Part shown: piece by piece, positions 34,944-43,489 of the stretch
Numbering within the stretch: position 1 is the first letter of the stretch
Layout: each line of letters opens with the position of its first letter
Assembly: GCF_000721265.1 (NCBI RefSeq)
Contig: NZ_JOFZ01000007.1
Span: 62,001 to 126,000, forward strand
Source: Streptomyces sp. NRRL F-5126
GTDB taxonomy: Bacteria; Actinomycetota; Actinomycetes; Streptomycetales; Streptomycetaceae
Length of the DNA: 64,000 bases
Direction of reading: 5' to 3'
Program-made: the position numbers and the translations under genes
Notes under the pieces: model-generated
Databases searched by the model: none
What the model saw: only the letters and a program-made list of their open reading frames with translations
Told to the model about the DNA's origin: nothing

Positions 34944-36008
34944 TCAGCGGCGCGCCGCGGGTGCGCCGGTCCCTACGGCCGCCGCCTCGCGGGGCCCCGC
35001 GCCCGTACGTGCCCACCGCCCGGCGATGACCGAGCACACCACCAGCTGCATCTGGTGGAACATCATGAGCGGCACCACGGCCGGGCCCGCGCCGGGGCCG
35101 AACAGCACGGCGGCCATCGGAACCCCGTTGACCAGGCTCTTCTTCGAGCCCGCGAACACCACCGTGATCCGGTCCTCGCGCGGGAAGCCGAGCACCCGCC
35201 CGAGCAGCGACGTCGTCCCGAGCGCGGCTGCCAGCAAGGACGCCTCCACCACGGCGAGCAGCAGCAGCCGCGCGATCGGCACCCGCTCCCACACACCGCC
35301 CACGACGCCCGCGGAGAACGCGTTGTACACGACCAGGAGCACGGCCCCGCGGTCGACGCGGCCCAGCCCCCGTCTGTGGCGGGCGACGGCCGCGCCGATC
35401 CGGCCGCGAGCCAACTGGCCCAGCAGGAACGGCAGGACGATCTGTGTGCACAGCCCCGCGACCCGCCCGGGCGAGAACGGTGCCTGACCGCCGATGAGCA
35501 GCGCCGCGAGTGCCGGGGTGGCGACCATCCCGAGGAGGCTGGAGTAGGTGCCGGCGCACACGGCGGCGGAGACGTTGCCGCCGGCGATCGACGTGAACGC
35601 GATCGACGACTGCACCGTCGAGGGCACCAGGCACAGGAAGAGGAACCCCGTGTAGAGCTGCGGGCCGAGCACCGCGGGCACCAGCAGCCGCCCGGCCACA
35701 CCGGCCAGCGGGAACATCACGAACGTGCTCGCCACGATGGCCAGGTGCAGCCGCCAGTGGCGCAGCCCGGCCACCGCCTCGGCGGTGCTCAGCCGCGTGC
35801 CGTACAGGAAGAACACCAGGCCGACGGCCGTGTCCGTCACACCGCCCGCCACCGTCGCCGCCGTACCGCGCACCGGCCACAGCGTGGCGCACAGCACCGC
35901 TGCGAGCAGGGCGGCGACGTACGGGTCCACGCGCAACGGCACACGGCCCGCGCGCCGGCCGGGGCCGTCCTCGCGCGCAGGGCGCGCGGGGAGCCCGGGC
36001 CGCGTCAC
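34944..36008 (-). CDS. Bile acid:sodium symporter family transporter (SBF-like)
   Basis: A 354-residue membrane protein with about nine or ten spans, belonging to the SBF-like group (COG0385). Typical blocks are VDPYVAALLAAVLCATL, GLVFFLYGTRLSTAEA, LCLVPSTVQSSIAFTSIAGG with the polar substrate-site residues, and VVFAGSKKSLVNGVPMA near residue 275. Such proteins move organic anions, often with sodium. Its GTG start overlaps the stop of the CaiB-type CoA-transferase gene (GTGA), so the two are translated together and the transporter probably imports, or exports, the acid handled by the CoA-transferase. The identity of that acid is unknown. Confidence 0.83.
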   Translation of the reverse strand: MTRPGLPARPAREDGPGRRAGRVPLRVDPYVAALLAAVLCATLWPVRGTAATVAGGVTDTAVGLVFFLYGTRLSTAEAVAGLRHWRLHLAIVASTFVMFPLAGVAGRLLVPAVLGPQLYTGFLFLCLVPSTVQSSIAFTSIAGGNVSAAVCAGTYSSLLGMVATPALAALLIGGQAPFSPGRVAGLCTQIVLPFLLGQLARGRIGAAVARHRRGLGRVDRGAVLLVVYNAFSAGVVGGVWERVPIARLLLLAVVEASLLAAALGTTSLLGRVLGFPREDRITVVFAGSKKSLVNGVPMAAVLFGPGAGPAVVPLMMFHQMQLVVCSVIAGRWARTGAGPREAAAVGTGAPAARR

Positions 36009-37264
36009 GGCACCCGCACCGCGTCGGCCGCGCCGGCTCTCGTCCCGTCGTCGGTCTCGTCGAGCCAGGACCGCACCGAGTCGTTGTGCTGGCCGAGTGT
36101 GGGCGGCGGCAGATGACGGGTCCTGCCGCCGCCGTCGAACCGCCACGGCATACCCGGCAGCGTGATGGGCCCGAGCGTGGCGTGCTCGACCCGGACCGCG
36201 AGCCCCTGCTGCCTGGTCTGCTCCCAGGCGTAGACCTCGTCGATCGTGCGGACCCGTCCCGCCGGCACGCCGGCCTCCGCGAGCCGTTCGAGCCACACAT
36301 CGGCGGGTGGCCGCCGCACCACACCCGCCGGCTCGGCGGGCGCCCACCGCAGCACGCCCTCGAGTTCGGCGGCCAGTTCGGCGCGCCGCCCGACCCGGTC
36401 GGCGTTGGTGGCGTACCGGGGATCGTCGGCCGCGAGACCGGTGACGGACGCGACCGCCTGCCACAACTTCTCGCTCCCCGCGGCGATCTGGATCGCCCCG
36501 TCCGCGCAGCGGAAGAGCCCGTAGGGGGCGATCGACGGATGCTGGTTGCCGGTGGCCTCCGGCACCTGCCCCGCGACGGTCCAGCGGGTCCCCTGGAAGC
36601 TGTGCACCCCGATCATGGCCGACAGGAGCGATGTGCGCACCACTCGCCCGCGGCCCGTGCGAGCGCGGTCCAGCAGAGCCGCCAGCACGCCGCTGACCCC
36701 GAAGATGCCCGCGAGCAGGTCCGCGATCGGCACACCGCACTTCGTGGGAGCGCCCGGCTCGCCCGTGAGGCTCATCAGCCCCGCCTCGCCCTGGGCGATC
36801 TGGTCGTAACCCGGGCGGTCCCCGTGCGGACCGCCGTGGCCGAACCCGCTGATGGAGAGGATCACAAGCCCGGGATTGAGCAGGTGCAGCCGTTCGGCCC
36901 CGTAGCCGAGGCGGTCCAGGGTTCCGGGCCGGAAGTTCTCGACCAGCACGTCCGCGCGCCGCACGAGGCGGCGCACGAGCGCCCTGCCCTCCGGGCTCCT
37001 CAGGTCGGCGGCCACGGACTCCTTGTTGCGGTTGCAGGCGAGGAAGTAGGTGGACTCGGTCTCCACCGCCCCGCCGGACGGCGGCGAGACGAACGGAGGC
37101 CCCCAGCCGCGGGTCTCGTCACCGCCGGGCGCCTCGACCTTGATCACACGTGCGCCGAGGTCGCCCAGCATCATCGCGGCGTGCGGCCCCGCGAGTGCGT
37201 GCGAGAGGTCGAGGACGAGCCGGCCGTCGAGCGGGCCCTGCCCGCTGGTCACTGCGTCAGGCAT
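36005..37264 (-). CDS. CaiB/BaiF (type III) CoA-transferase
   Basis: A 419-residue family III CoA-transferase that moves CoA between carboxylic acids by a ping-pong-like mechanism. Signatures are LDLSHALAGPHAAMMLGDLGARVIKVE (split near residues 19-45), FLACNRNKESVAADL, LVENFRPGTLDRLGYG, and the catalytic Asp in RPGYDQIAQGEAGLMSLTG. The C-terminal GITLPGMPWRF-like segment (LGPITLPGMPWRFDG) is also typical. ATG 37264 has GGGAGTCC upstream. It is translationally coupled to a transporter gene. Substrates for the family include carnitine, formate/oxalate, succinate/mesaconate and aromatic acids, and the sequence does not decide among them. Confidence 0.9.
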   Translation of the reverse strand: MPDAVTSGQGPLDGRLVLDLSHALAGPHAAMMLGDLGARVIKVEAPGGDETRGWGPPFVSPPSGGAVETESTYFLACNRNKESVAADLRSPEGRALVRRLVRRADVLVENFRPGTLDRLGYGAERLHLLNPGLVILSISGFGHGGPHGDRPGYDQIAQGEAGLMSLTGEPGAPTKCGVPIADLLAGIFGVSGVLAALLDRARTGRGRVVRTSLLSAMIGVHSFQGTRWTVAGQVPEATGNQHPSIAPYGLFRCADGAIQIAAGSEKLWQAVASVTGLAADDPRYATNADRVGRRAELAAELEGVLRWAPAEPAGVVRRPPADVWLERLAEAGVPAGRVRTIDEVYAWEQTRQQGLAVRVEHATLGPITLPGMPWRFDGGGRTRHLPPPTLGQHNDSVRSWLDETDDGTRAGAADAVRVP

Positions 37265-37480
37265 GAAAGGACTCCCGGGTGTACGTGGCGGCGGTCGGGC
37301 GGTGTGGTGTGACGCGGCGCTCGCGGCGTCACACCGGGCCGCCGGTGGGACCGTGTGCCGCGAACCTAAGTGCCCGGGGATGAGCGCTGCCTCCCGCGCG
37401 GGTTAACGGATCTTCACCTTCCCGGGTGTGAAGCGACGATGAGCCGGTACGGGCGGCGTACCGCCTGTGTAATGGGCGGC

Positions 37481-38206
37481 ATGGCACTCGCGGAGTTGTT
37501 GATCGTGGAGGACGACGCGGACATCGCCTCCGAGCTGGAGCAGGCGCTGACCGGCCACGGGTTCGGGGTGGCGTGCGTGGGTACGGGGGCGCTGGCCGCG
37601 CAGGCGGCCCTGCGGCGGGCGCCCGATCTGGTGCTGCTCGACCTCGGGCTGCCCGACATGGATGGCGTCGCGCTCTGCCGCAGGCTGCGGGCCTTCCTGC
37701 CCGTGGAGAGCGTCATCGTCGTACTCACCGCCCGCACACGGGAGTTCGAGGTGGTGGTCGCCCTCGACGCGGGAGCCGACGACTACCTGACCAAGCCGTT
37801 CAGGCTGACGGAGCTCCTCGCACGCCTGCGCGCCCACCTGCGCAGGCGGGCCGCGACCTCGGGCCCGCCGGTGATCCGGGTCGGCTCCACCAGCATCGAC
37901 ACGCAGGCCAGGCGCGTGACCGTGGAGGGCGTCGAAGTGGCCCTGCGCCCCAAGGAGTTCGATCTTCTGGTGGTTCTGGCGAGGGCGGCCGGGGCGGTCG
38001 TCAGCCGGGAGCGGCTGATGGCAGACGTGTGGGACGAGCACTGGTTCGGCTCCACGAAGACACTGGACGTGCACGTGTGCGCCGTACGGCGCAAGCTCGC
38101 GGACGCAGACCCGGACGGGTCCCGGCGCATCGTGACGGTGCGCGGCAAGGGGTACCGCTACGACACGGCCCGCGCGGCGGTCACCGACGGCCCGGCCGCC
38201 CGCTGA
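37481..38206 (+). CDS. OmpR-family response regulator
   Basis: A two-component DNA-binding regulator of 241 residues. The receiver domain (1-120) has the acidic pocket Glu10-Asp11-Asp12, the phospho-acceptor Asp54 in LVLLDLGLPDMDGV and Lys105 in DDYLTKPF. The C-terminal winged helix (about 130-230) contains LRPKEFDLLVVLARAAGAVV, RERLMADVW and VHVCAVRRKL. It is convergent with the histidine kinase gene at 38359, an unusual but plausible pairing. ATG 37481 is the most likely start; the ribosome-binding site (GGGCGG) is weak. Its 216-base upstream gap from the CoA-transferase start shows no clear operator. Confidence 0.92.
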   Translation: MALAELLIVEDDADIASELEQALTGHGFGVACVGTGALAAQAALRRAPDLVLLDLGLPDMDGVALCRRLRAFLPVESVIVVLTARTREFEVVVALDAGADDYLTKPFRLTELLARLRAHLRRRAATSGPPVIRVGSTSIDTQARRVTVEGVEVALRPKEFDLLVVLARAAGAVVSRERLMADVWDEHWFGSTKTLDVHVCAVRRKLADADPDGSRRIVTVRGKGYRYDTARAAVTDGPAAR

Positions 38207-38214
38207 CGCCCGAA

Positions 38215-38339
38215 GCGGTCGGTGCCGTGGTCCGGTTGTGCCCTGCGGTGCGACTTACGGGGGTTCGCGCGGCCCGCCGGGCCCGCTCGCAACGGCCCGG
38301 CACGCCACGGCTTGGCCCGGGCGGTTGGTGCCGTGGTCC
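38215..38339. repeat. Pair of 19-bp direct repeats in a convergent gap
   Basis: The 152-base gap between the response regulator and kinase genes contains GCGGTCGGTGCCGTGGTCC (38215-38233) and a copy differing at one base (38321-38339), 106 bases apart. The core resembles the CGGTCGGTGCCGGTCCGG block of the array at 15271-15686, so both may belong to one dispersed repeat family. Confidence 0.5.
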
Positions 38340-38358
38340 TTCGGCCGGCGCGGCCGCC

Positions 38359-39744
38359 TCACGGCGCCTCCGGGTCGGCCGCGGGCAGCATCAGGCTGAA
38401 CACCGGCCGCGGGCCCGCCCTTCGCAGTAGCAGCCTGCCGCCCTCGGCCTCGGCGAGGGAGCGGGCGAGTGCGAGGCCGATGCCGTGCCGCCTGCCGGGA
38501 TCGCCGGTGGACTCGAAGACCTGGTCGCCGTCGGCCGCCGGTCCCGGCCCGTCGTCACCCACCTCGATCGCGACGCCCGCCCCCACATCGATGGCGGTCA
38601 GCCGGATCTCGCCGCGGCCATGGGTCAGGGCATTGTCCACGAGCGTCTGCACCACCTGCACGGTCGCAGCCACCGAGGCACGCGCCAGGGGCAGTTCCGG
38701 CTCGCACCGCACGGTGAGGCGGCGCCCCGCGTCCGCCGCGGCGTCCCGGTTGCGCCGGGCGATGCGCTCAAGCACCTCCGCCGCGTCGACACGCTCACCG
38801 CCCCCGTGCGTCTCGCGCGCCAGGCGCAGCAGGTCGTCGATGGTCCCGCCCAGGTGGTCCGCGCGGCGCAGCGCGGTGTCAAGGGCCCTGCGCCTGCCGC
38901 GGTCGTCCAGCGTTCGTGCGGCTTCGAGGCCGAGGACCAGCGCGGTCAGGGGCGTGCGCAGTTGGTGGGAGACGGCGGTGCTGAACGACCTCTCCCGTTC
39001 GAGCACCTCGCCGAGGCGGCGCGCGGTCGAGGCCAGCGCGCGCCCGGCCGCGTCCGCCTCCCGGATGCCGCTGCGCACGGGCTGGATGGTGAAGTCGCCG
39101 GCGCCCAGGGCCCGCGCCGTCTCGGTCAGCCGCTCCAGCGGCACGGCGACCCGCCGCGCGAGGTGCACCGCGAGCAGGACGGAGAGGCCGACGATGGCCG
39201 CCCCGGTGGCCGCGAGCAGGAGCCAGGTGCCTGACCTGCGATCGGTGATCGAGTCCCACGGCGTCCACACGCGCACGACGGCCGTGACGACACCGTGGCG
39301 CGCGACGGGCACGGATACGGCCAGGTGGCTGCCCTCCACGCCCTGGTGCAGCGAGCCGTCGCCCGCAGCCTCGGCCACGCGTGAGGACGGGGGGCCGCTG
39401 CCGCTCAGCCGGTGGCCCTCCGGCGTGTAGAGGGCCTCTCGCGCCGCCTCCGGAGGGCGGTGGGCGGCGTGGGCCGCGCCGGGCCCGTACGCGGCGTCGC
39501 GGGGTAGGCCCGCGGCGAGCCACACGGCGTCCCGCTGCAGCCGGGCGACGGCGCCGCCGCGGTAGAGCCGGTCCATCGACCAGGCGAGCGGCACGGTGAG
39601 CACGGTGACCGCGCACGCCGCGACGGCCACGATCGATACGAGCACCCGGCGGCGCAGCGGACTGCCGTCCCCTCGCGGCCCCTCCGGAGGCGCGTACGAG
39701 CCCGCCGTGCCGACTGCCGCCCTCTTTCCGCACGTCATCGCCAC
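38359..39744 (-). CDS. Sensor histidine kinase
   Basis: A 461-residue membrane sensor. TM1 lies near residues 33-55 (VLVSIVAVAACAVTVLTVPL), an extracytoplasmic domain near 57-170, TM2 near 172-195, HAMP to about 245, and the phospho-acceptor His260 in STAVSHQLRTPLTALVLGLE. The HATPase has the N box LVDNALTH, G1 VGDDGPGP and G2 RHGIGLALARSLAEAEGG. Start GTG 39744 lies 6 nt after TAGGCT with no ribosome-binding site, suggesting a leaderless mRNA; ATG 39738 is an alternative. A CTAC-N5-GTAG site covers the expected -35 region, so BlaI probably represses it. The likely partner is the convergent response regulator. Confidence 0.9.
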   Translation of the reverse strand: MAMTCGKRAAVGTAGSYAPPEGPRGDGSPLRRRVLVSIVAVAACAVTVLTVPLAWSMDRLYRGGAVARLQRDAVWLAAGLPRDAAYGPGAAHAAHRPPEAAREALYTPEGHRLSGSGPPSSRVAEAAGDGSLHQGVEGSHLAVSVPVARHGVVTAVVRVWTPWDSITDRRSGTWLLLAATGAAIVGLSVLLAVHLARRVAVPLERLTETARALGAGDFTIQPVRSGIREADAAGRALASTARRLGEVLERERSFSTAVSHQLRTPLTALVLGLEAARTLDDRGRRRALDTALRRADHLGGTIDDLLRLARETHGGGERVDAAEVLERIARRNRDAAADAGRRLTVRCEPELPLARASVAATVQVVQTLVDNALTHGRGEIRLTAIDVGAGVAIEVGDDGPGPAADGDQVFESTGDPGRRHGIGLALARSLAEAEGGRLLLRRAGPRPVFSLMLPAADPEAP

Positions 39745-39765
39745 GGAGCCAGCCTAGCGAATCAA

Positions 39766-39778
39766 CTACATAATGTAG
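39766..39778. promoter_or_regulatory. BlaI-type operator candidate A (histidine kinase promoter)
   Basis: CTACATAATGTAG, a perfect 6-bp-arm palindrome matching CTAC-N5-GTAG. It overlaps the position where the -35 of the histidine kinase promoter (-10 TAGGCT at 39751-39756, minus strand) should be. Confidence 0.65.
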
Positions 39779-39808
39779 GAGTCGATGGGCTCGGCGTGAC
39801 CGGCCACC

Positions 39809-41041
39809 TCAGGCGAGCAGCCGGCGCCCGTACCAGTCCCTGGAGCCGCCGATGCCGGGCAGGACGAAGAAGTACCCGCCGCCGAACGGCTGTACGTAGT
39901 CGACCAGCGGCTCGTCGACGAGCCGCTCCTGCACGGTCTCGAACTGGCGGTGCAGGTCCTGCTGGTAGCAGGCGAAGATGTGCCCGCACTGCAGGTTGCC
40001 GTTCTCGTCCATGCCGAGGTCGTAGTTGTACGAGCGGCGCAGCAGGCGCTGGTCACGCGTGCGGTGGGTGCGCGGGTTCGCCAGGCGGATGTGGGAGTCC
40101 AGGGGGATGACCTTGCCGTGGGGGTCCTTCGCGTAGTCGGGGGTGTCGGTCTCCACGTTGCCGTCCAGCGGGGCGCCGCTGTCGCGGCGGCGGCCGAACA
40201 TCCGCTCCTGCTCGTTGATCGAGACGCGGTCCCAGAACTCGACCAGCATCCGGATCAGCCTGACCACCTGGTACGAGCCGCCCTGCGCCCAGGCCGGCTC
40301 GGCCGGGTCGTCCACCCACACCAGGTCTTCGGCTGTCGTGCGGGTGGGGTTGGCCGTGCCGTCCTTGAAGCCGAGGAGGTTGCGCGGGGTGCCCGAGGGG
40401 CGCGGCGGGGAGCCGTAGCCCTCGATCTTCCACCGCAGCTGCATGCCGCCGCGGGTGTGCTTGGTGAGGTCGCGGATCGCGTGGTGGAGGGTGTCGGCGT
40501 TGTTGGCGCAGAGCTGGAGCAGCAGGTCGCCGTGGGTCCAGCGCGTTTCCAGCGCGTCATTGGGGAACGTCCGCATCGGGGCGAGGTGCAGCGGCTTCGC
40601 GGCGGACAGGCCGAAGCGGTCGTCGAAGAGCCCGGCCCCCACCGAAAGGGTCATGGTGAGCCCGTCGGCGGGGACGCTGGGCCCCAGCACGTCGCTGTCG
40701 GACGGCGGCTGTCCGATGCCGAGGTTCGGCGGTGTGCCGCCGGAGGTCAAAAAGCGGGCACGTTCCGTGAGGGTGTGCATGAGGTCGACCAGGTCCGCGC
40801 GGCCCGCGGCCGTCACGTTGAACGCCGCGAACATGGAGGAGCGCTGCTGGTGCGGCGGCGCAGGGGTGAGGACGCCTGCCTGGTGCGCGCCGTGGAACGG
40901 GTACGACGACGGGGTGTGGCCGCCGCTCGCCGTGCCCGTGTCGTCGGCGTGGGCGCCCGCGGCGAGAAGTCCGCCGGTCAGAGCGGTGCCGGCCGCGCCG
41001 GCCGCACCGCCTTGGAGGAACGCGCGTCGGCTGACGCCCAT
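39809..41041 (-). CDS. efeB: Iron-uptake DyP-type peroxidase EfeB
   Basis: Tat-exported heme peroxidase of the EfeUOB system, thought to oxidise ferrous iron or extract iron from heme outside the membrane. The 410-residue protein begins MGVSRRAFLQGGAAGAAG, a twin-arginine signal. The DyP signature LGFKDGTANP is present, with the proximal heme-ligand His expected in SHIRLANPRTHRTRDQ and family blocks ERMFGRRRDSGAPL and LFFACYQQDL-like (HIFACYQQDLHRQFETVQE). CCAAGGAGA precedes the ATG. It lies 62 bp downstream of the efeUO fusion gene and is co-transcribed with it under the iron box at 43267. Confidence 0.93.
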   Translation of the reverse strand: MGVSRRAFLQGGAAGAAGTALTGGLLAAGAHADDTGTASGGHTPSSYPFHGAHQAGVLTPAPPHQQRSSMFAAFNVTAAGRADLVDLMHTLTERARFLTSGGTPPNLGIGQPPSDSDVLGPSVPADGLTMTLSVGAGLFDDRFGLSAAKPLHLAPMRTFPNDALETRWTHGDLLLQLCANNADTLHHAIRDLTKHTRGGMQLRWKIEGYGSPPRPSGTPRNLLGFKDGTANPTRTTAEDLVWVDDPAEPAWAQGGSYQVVRLIRMLVEFWDRVSINEQERMFGRRRDSGAPLDGNVETDTPDYAKDPHGKVIPLDSHIRLANPRTHRTRDQRLLRRSYNYDLGMDENGNLQCGHIFACYQQDLHRQFETVQERLVDEPLVDYVQPFGGGYFFVLPGIGGSRDWYGRRLLA

Positions 41042-41103
41042 GGCAGGTCTCCTTGGTCGGGTCGTGAGGGTCGAAGTCGTGGGGGTGGTACTCGCACCGC
41101 GGG

Positions 41104-43260
41104 TCAGCGGGAGAGCGGTACTTCCAGCAGGTCGGGAACGGCGTCCAGGGTTTCGAGCACGCTGCCGATGCGGGCGTCCACCTGCTGGCGCTGCGCGAGC
41201 GGCACGTCGTCGAACGGCCGCCAGGCGCCGTGCTGCCGCGTGGCCTCCAGCGCCTTGTCCAGCGCGTCGAGCTGCTTGCTCGCGGTCGGCAGTAGTCCGG
41301 GGGAGCGGGGCCGCAGCAGCGGGGCGAGTTCGCCGAGGACGACGCGCGTCCCCTCGACGTCGGCCTCGGTCTCCGCGTACATGGCGCCCGAGCCCTGGTC
41401 GGCCGCGCCGGTGAGGCGGTCGCGCAGGGCGTCCTCCAGGATCTCGTGTGCGCGCAGGGGCAGGTCAGTAGGGTCGACCGTGAGCTGCGGCAGCTTCTCG
41501 CGCAGTGTCGCCACGTCCTTGCCGAGCCGGTCGGCGACCGGGAGCAGGCTCGCGGCGCTCTCGCCGTGCCACAGCCCGTACTCGACGCGGTGCAGGCCGG
41601 TGAAGTCCTTGTCGTGGACGCCGCCCGGCAGGCCCTGCGGCAGCCCGTCCACGGCGTCCCCGAGGTCGCCGAAGCTGCCGTAGGCCGCCCCGATACGGTC
41701 CCAGGTGAGCTGGGCGGGCAGCCAGTCCCGGCGCGCGGTGTCCAGGTGGTGGTGGGCGATGTCGCCGCGGACGGCCGCCACCTGCCCCGCGAGGGTGGTG
41801 AGCTGCGGGCGGACGTAGGCGCGGTACTGGGCGGCCGCGGGCTTCAGGTCGGCCACGGACACCTGCTTCACGGCGACGGGGGCCGGGCCGGACGACCCGG
41901 AACCGGCGACCGCGCTCGCCGTGACGGTGCGCGAACTCGTCGTCCCCTTGCCCGACATGAGGCACTTGAACGTGTAGGCGCCGGCGCCGAGCGTGGCGGT
42001 CATCGTGCCCGTGGTGGCGGGGCCGAGCGTCTCTATCTCGCCGACGATGGCGCCCGAGGCGTTGTCCAGGTTGATCTCGCCCGCCCGGCCCGACTTGTTG
42101 GCCACCTGGAACGTCTGCGTCCCCGCGCGGGCCGAGGTCCAGTCGCTCGCGCAGCCGGATGCGGTGACGGTGACCTTGGTGCCCTTCGACGTGCTGCCGC
42201 CGGAGGGCAGGAACACGACGACCCCGGTCGCGGCCAGGGCGGGCGCGACGACGAGCACGGCGCCCACCGTCCACGGGCTGCGGCCGGCCAGGAAGCCGGG
42301 CCTGGCGGGAGCGCCGGGGACGCGGGCCCCGTCCTCGGCGGCGGGCGCGGAGGCGGCCGGGGCATGCCCGGCCGTCGCGGAAGACCCGGGTGCGGCCTCG
42401 TCCGTACGGGGTGCGGGGGAGGGGCGGCGCGCGGCGGCGGGCCGCGTCGCGCGGACGAAGAGGGTGAGCGTGATGCCCAGGTAGACCACCCACGCGACGA
42501 CTTGGAGCACCGTCATGCGGGGCGTCAGTTCGGTGACGCCGGTGATGAGCGTGACCCACCACGAACTCGTCGGGACGGTCCCGCTGACGTCGAACGCCGT
42601 CCATGTGTGGCCGGGGAGCAGTCCGGCGTTCTGCAGTTCGCCGAGCCCGTACGCCAGCACTCCCGCGGTGATCACCAGCAGCGCGAACGCCGTGCGGGAG
42701 AAGAACGCGCCCAGGTTGATGCGGATCGCCCGGCGGAAGAGCAGCCAGCACGCCAGGCAGGCGAGCGCGAGCCCGAGTCCCGCGCCGATCAGCGGGGACA
42801 CCGTCTCGCCCGAGGCCCTGGCCGCCGTCCACAGGAACAGCGTCGTCTCGAGACCCTCACGGCCCACGGCGAGGAAGGCCGTGGCGGCGAGGGCGCCGGC
42901 CCCCACCTGGGAGGCGGCGGCCACCTTGGAGCGCAGATCCCCCGACAGGCTCGCCGCGGTCCTGCGCATCCAGAAGACCATCAGGGTCACGAGCACCACG
43001 GCGAGGACGCTGAGCGTGCCGCCCACGATCTCCTGGCCCGCGCTGGAGAGCACGTCGGTGGAGAAGGTCAGGACGGTCGCGAAGCTCGCCGCGACGGCCA
43101 CCGCGCCGACCACGCCCAGCCACACCGGCGCGGTGGAGACCCGCTTGCCCTCGCCGGCGGTGCGGCGAAGGGCGGCCAGCAGGATGCTGACCACCAGCCC
43201 CGCTTCGAGTCCCTCCCGCAATCCGATCAGCAGATTGGGGAACGCGTCAGCCCAAGTCAT
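41104..43260 (-). CDS. efeU: EfeU-EfeO fusion: ferrous-iron permease with cupredoxin and M75 domains
   Basis: A 718-residue fusion of two EfeUOB components. Residues 1-280 are an FTR1-type permease with seven membrane spans and both REGLE motifs (LIGLREGLEAGLV and AVGREGLETTLFL). After a Pro/Ala-rich linker and another membrane span, a cupredoxin-like domain follows (about 390-480, VTASGCASDW and YTFKCLMSGKG), then an imelysin/M75 domain (about 500-715) with the metal motif GLHRVEYGLWH. Canonical systems encode EfeU and EfeO separately. ATG 43260 is certain from the MTWADAFPNLLIGLREG family start. TACCTT lies 7 nt upstream inside the iron box and no ribosome-binding site is seen, so the mRNA is probably leaderless. 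Confidence 0.92.
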   Translation of the reverse strand: MTWADAFPNLLIGLREGLEAGLVVSILLAALRRTAGEGKRVSTAPVWLGVVGAVAVAASFATVLTFSTDVLSSAGQEIVGGTLSVLAVVLVTLMVFWMRRTAASLSGDLRSKVAAASQVGAGALAATAFLAVGREGLETTLFLWTAARASGETVSPLIGAGLGLALACLACWLLFRRAIRINLGAFFSRTAFALLVITAGVLAYGLGELQNAGLLPGHTWTAFDVSGTVPTSSWWVTLITGVTELTPRMTVLQVVAWVVYLGITLTLFVRATRPAAARRPSPAPRTDEAAPGSSATAGHAPAASAPAAEDGARVPGAPARPGFLAGRSPWTVGAVLVVAPALAATGVVVFLPSGGSTSKGTKVTVTASGCASDWTSARAGTQTFQVANKSGRAGEINLDNASGAIVGEIETLGPATTGTMTATLGAGAYTFKCLMSGKGTTSSRTVTASAVAGSGSSGPAPVAVKQVSVADLKPAAAQYRAYVRPQLTTLAGQVAAVRGDIAHHHLDTARRDWLPAQLTWDRIGAAYGSFGDLGDAVDGLPQGLPGGVHDKDFTGLHRVEYGLWHGESAASLLPVADRLGKDVATLREKLPQLTVDPTDLPLRAHEILEDALRDRLTGAADQGSGAMYAETEADVEGTRVVLGELAPLLRPRSPGLLPTASKQLDALDKALEATRQHGAWRPFDDVPLAQRQQVDARIGSVLETLDAVPDLLEVPLSR

Positions 43261-43266
43261 AGTCGG

Positions 43267-43285
43267 TAAGGTAAGCCATGCCTTA
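43267..43285. promoter_or_regulatory. DtxR/DmdR-type iron box overlapping the efeU promoter
   Basis: A 19-bp site TAAGGTAAGCCATGCCTTA with arms TAAGG and CCTTA and good match to the actinobacterial iron box (TTAGGTTAGGCTAACCTAA-like). It contains the probable -10 (TACCTT, minus strand), so iron-loaded repressor would block transcription directly. Confidence 0.75.
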
Positions 43286-43399
43286 AGGGCGGTCGCCATC
43301 GGCCCACATGTTCGAGCCGCCCGACGCGCCCGCCGGGCCGGTCGCCGTCGCGCTCCTCCTCCCTTGACGCCTCGGCGCACAGGCGTCCGCCGACGTGAA

Positions 43400-43417
43400 G
43401 TTCCCTTCTGCGGGAAC
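43400..43417. promoter_or_regulatory. Inverted repeat GTTCCC-N6-GGGAAC
   Basis: Perfect 6-bp arms upstream of BlaI site B in the 229-base gap between efeU and the mannosyltransferase gene. Its regulator is unknown. Confidence 0.35.
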
Positions 43418-43431
43418 GACTCCGTCGTCTA

Positions 43432-43444
43432 CTACATCTCGTAG
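43432..43444. promoter_or_regulatory. BlaI-type operator candidate B (mannosyltransferase promoter)
   Basis: CTACATCTCGTAG matches CTAC-N5-GTAG and its right arm overlaps TAGAAT (43442-43447), a good -10 hexamer for the gene starting at 43490. Confidence 0.6.
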
Positions 43445-43489
43445 AATGAAGCGGGTGACCGCGTGCCGAGACCGTGCGAGGAGATGGCC

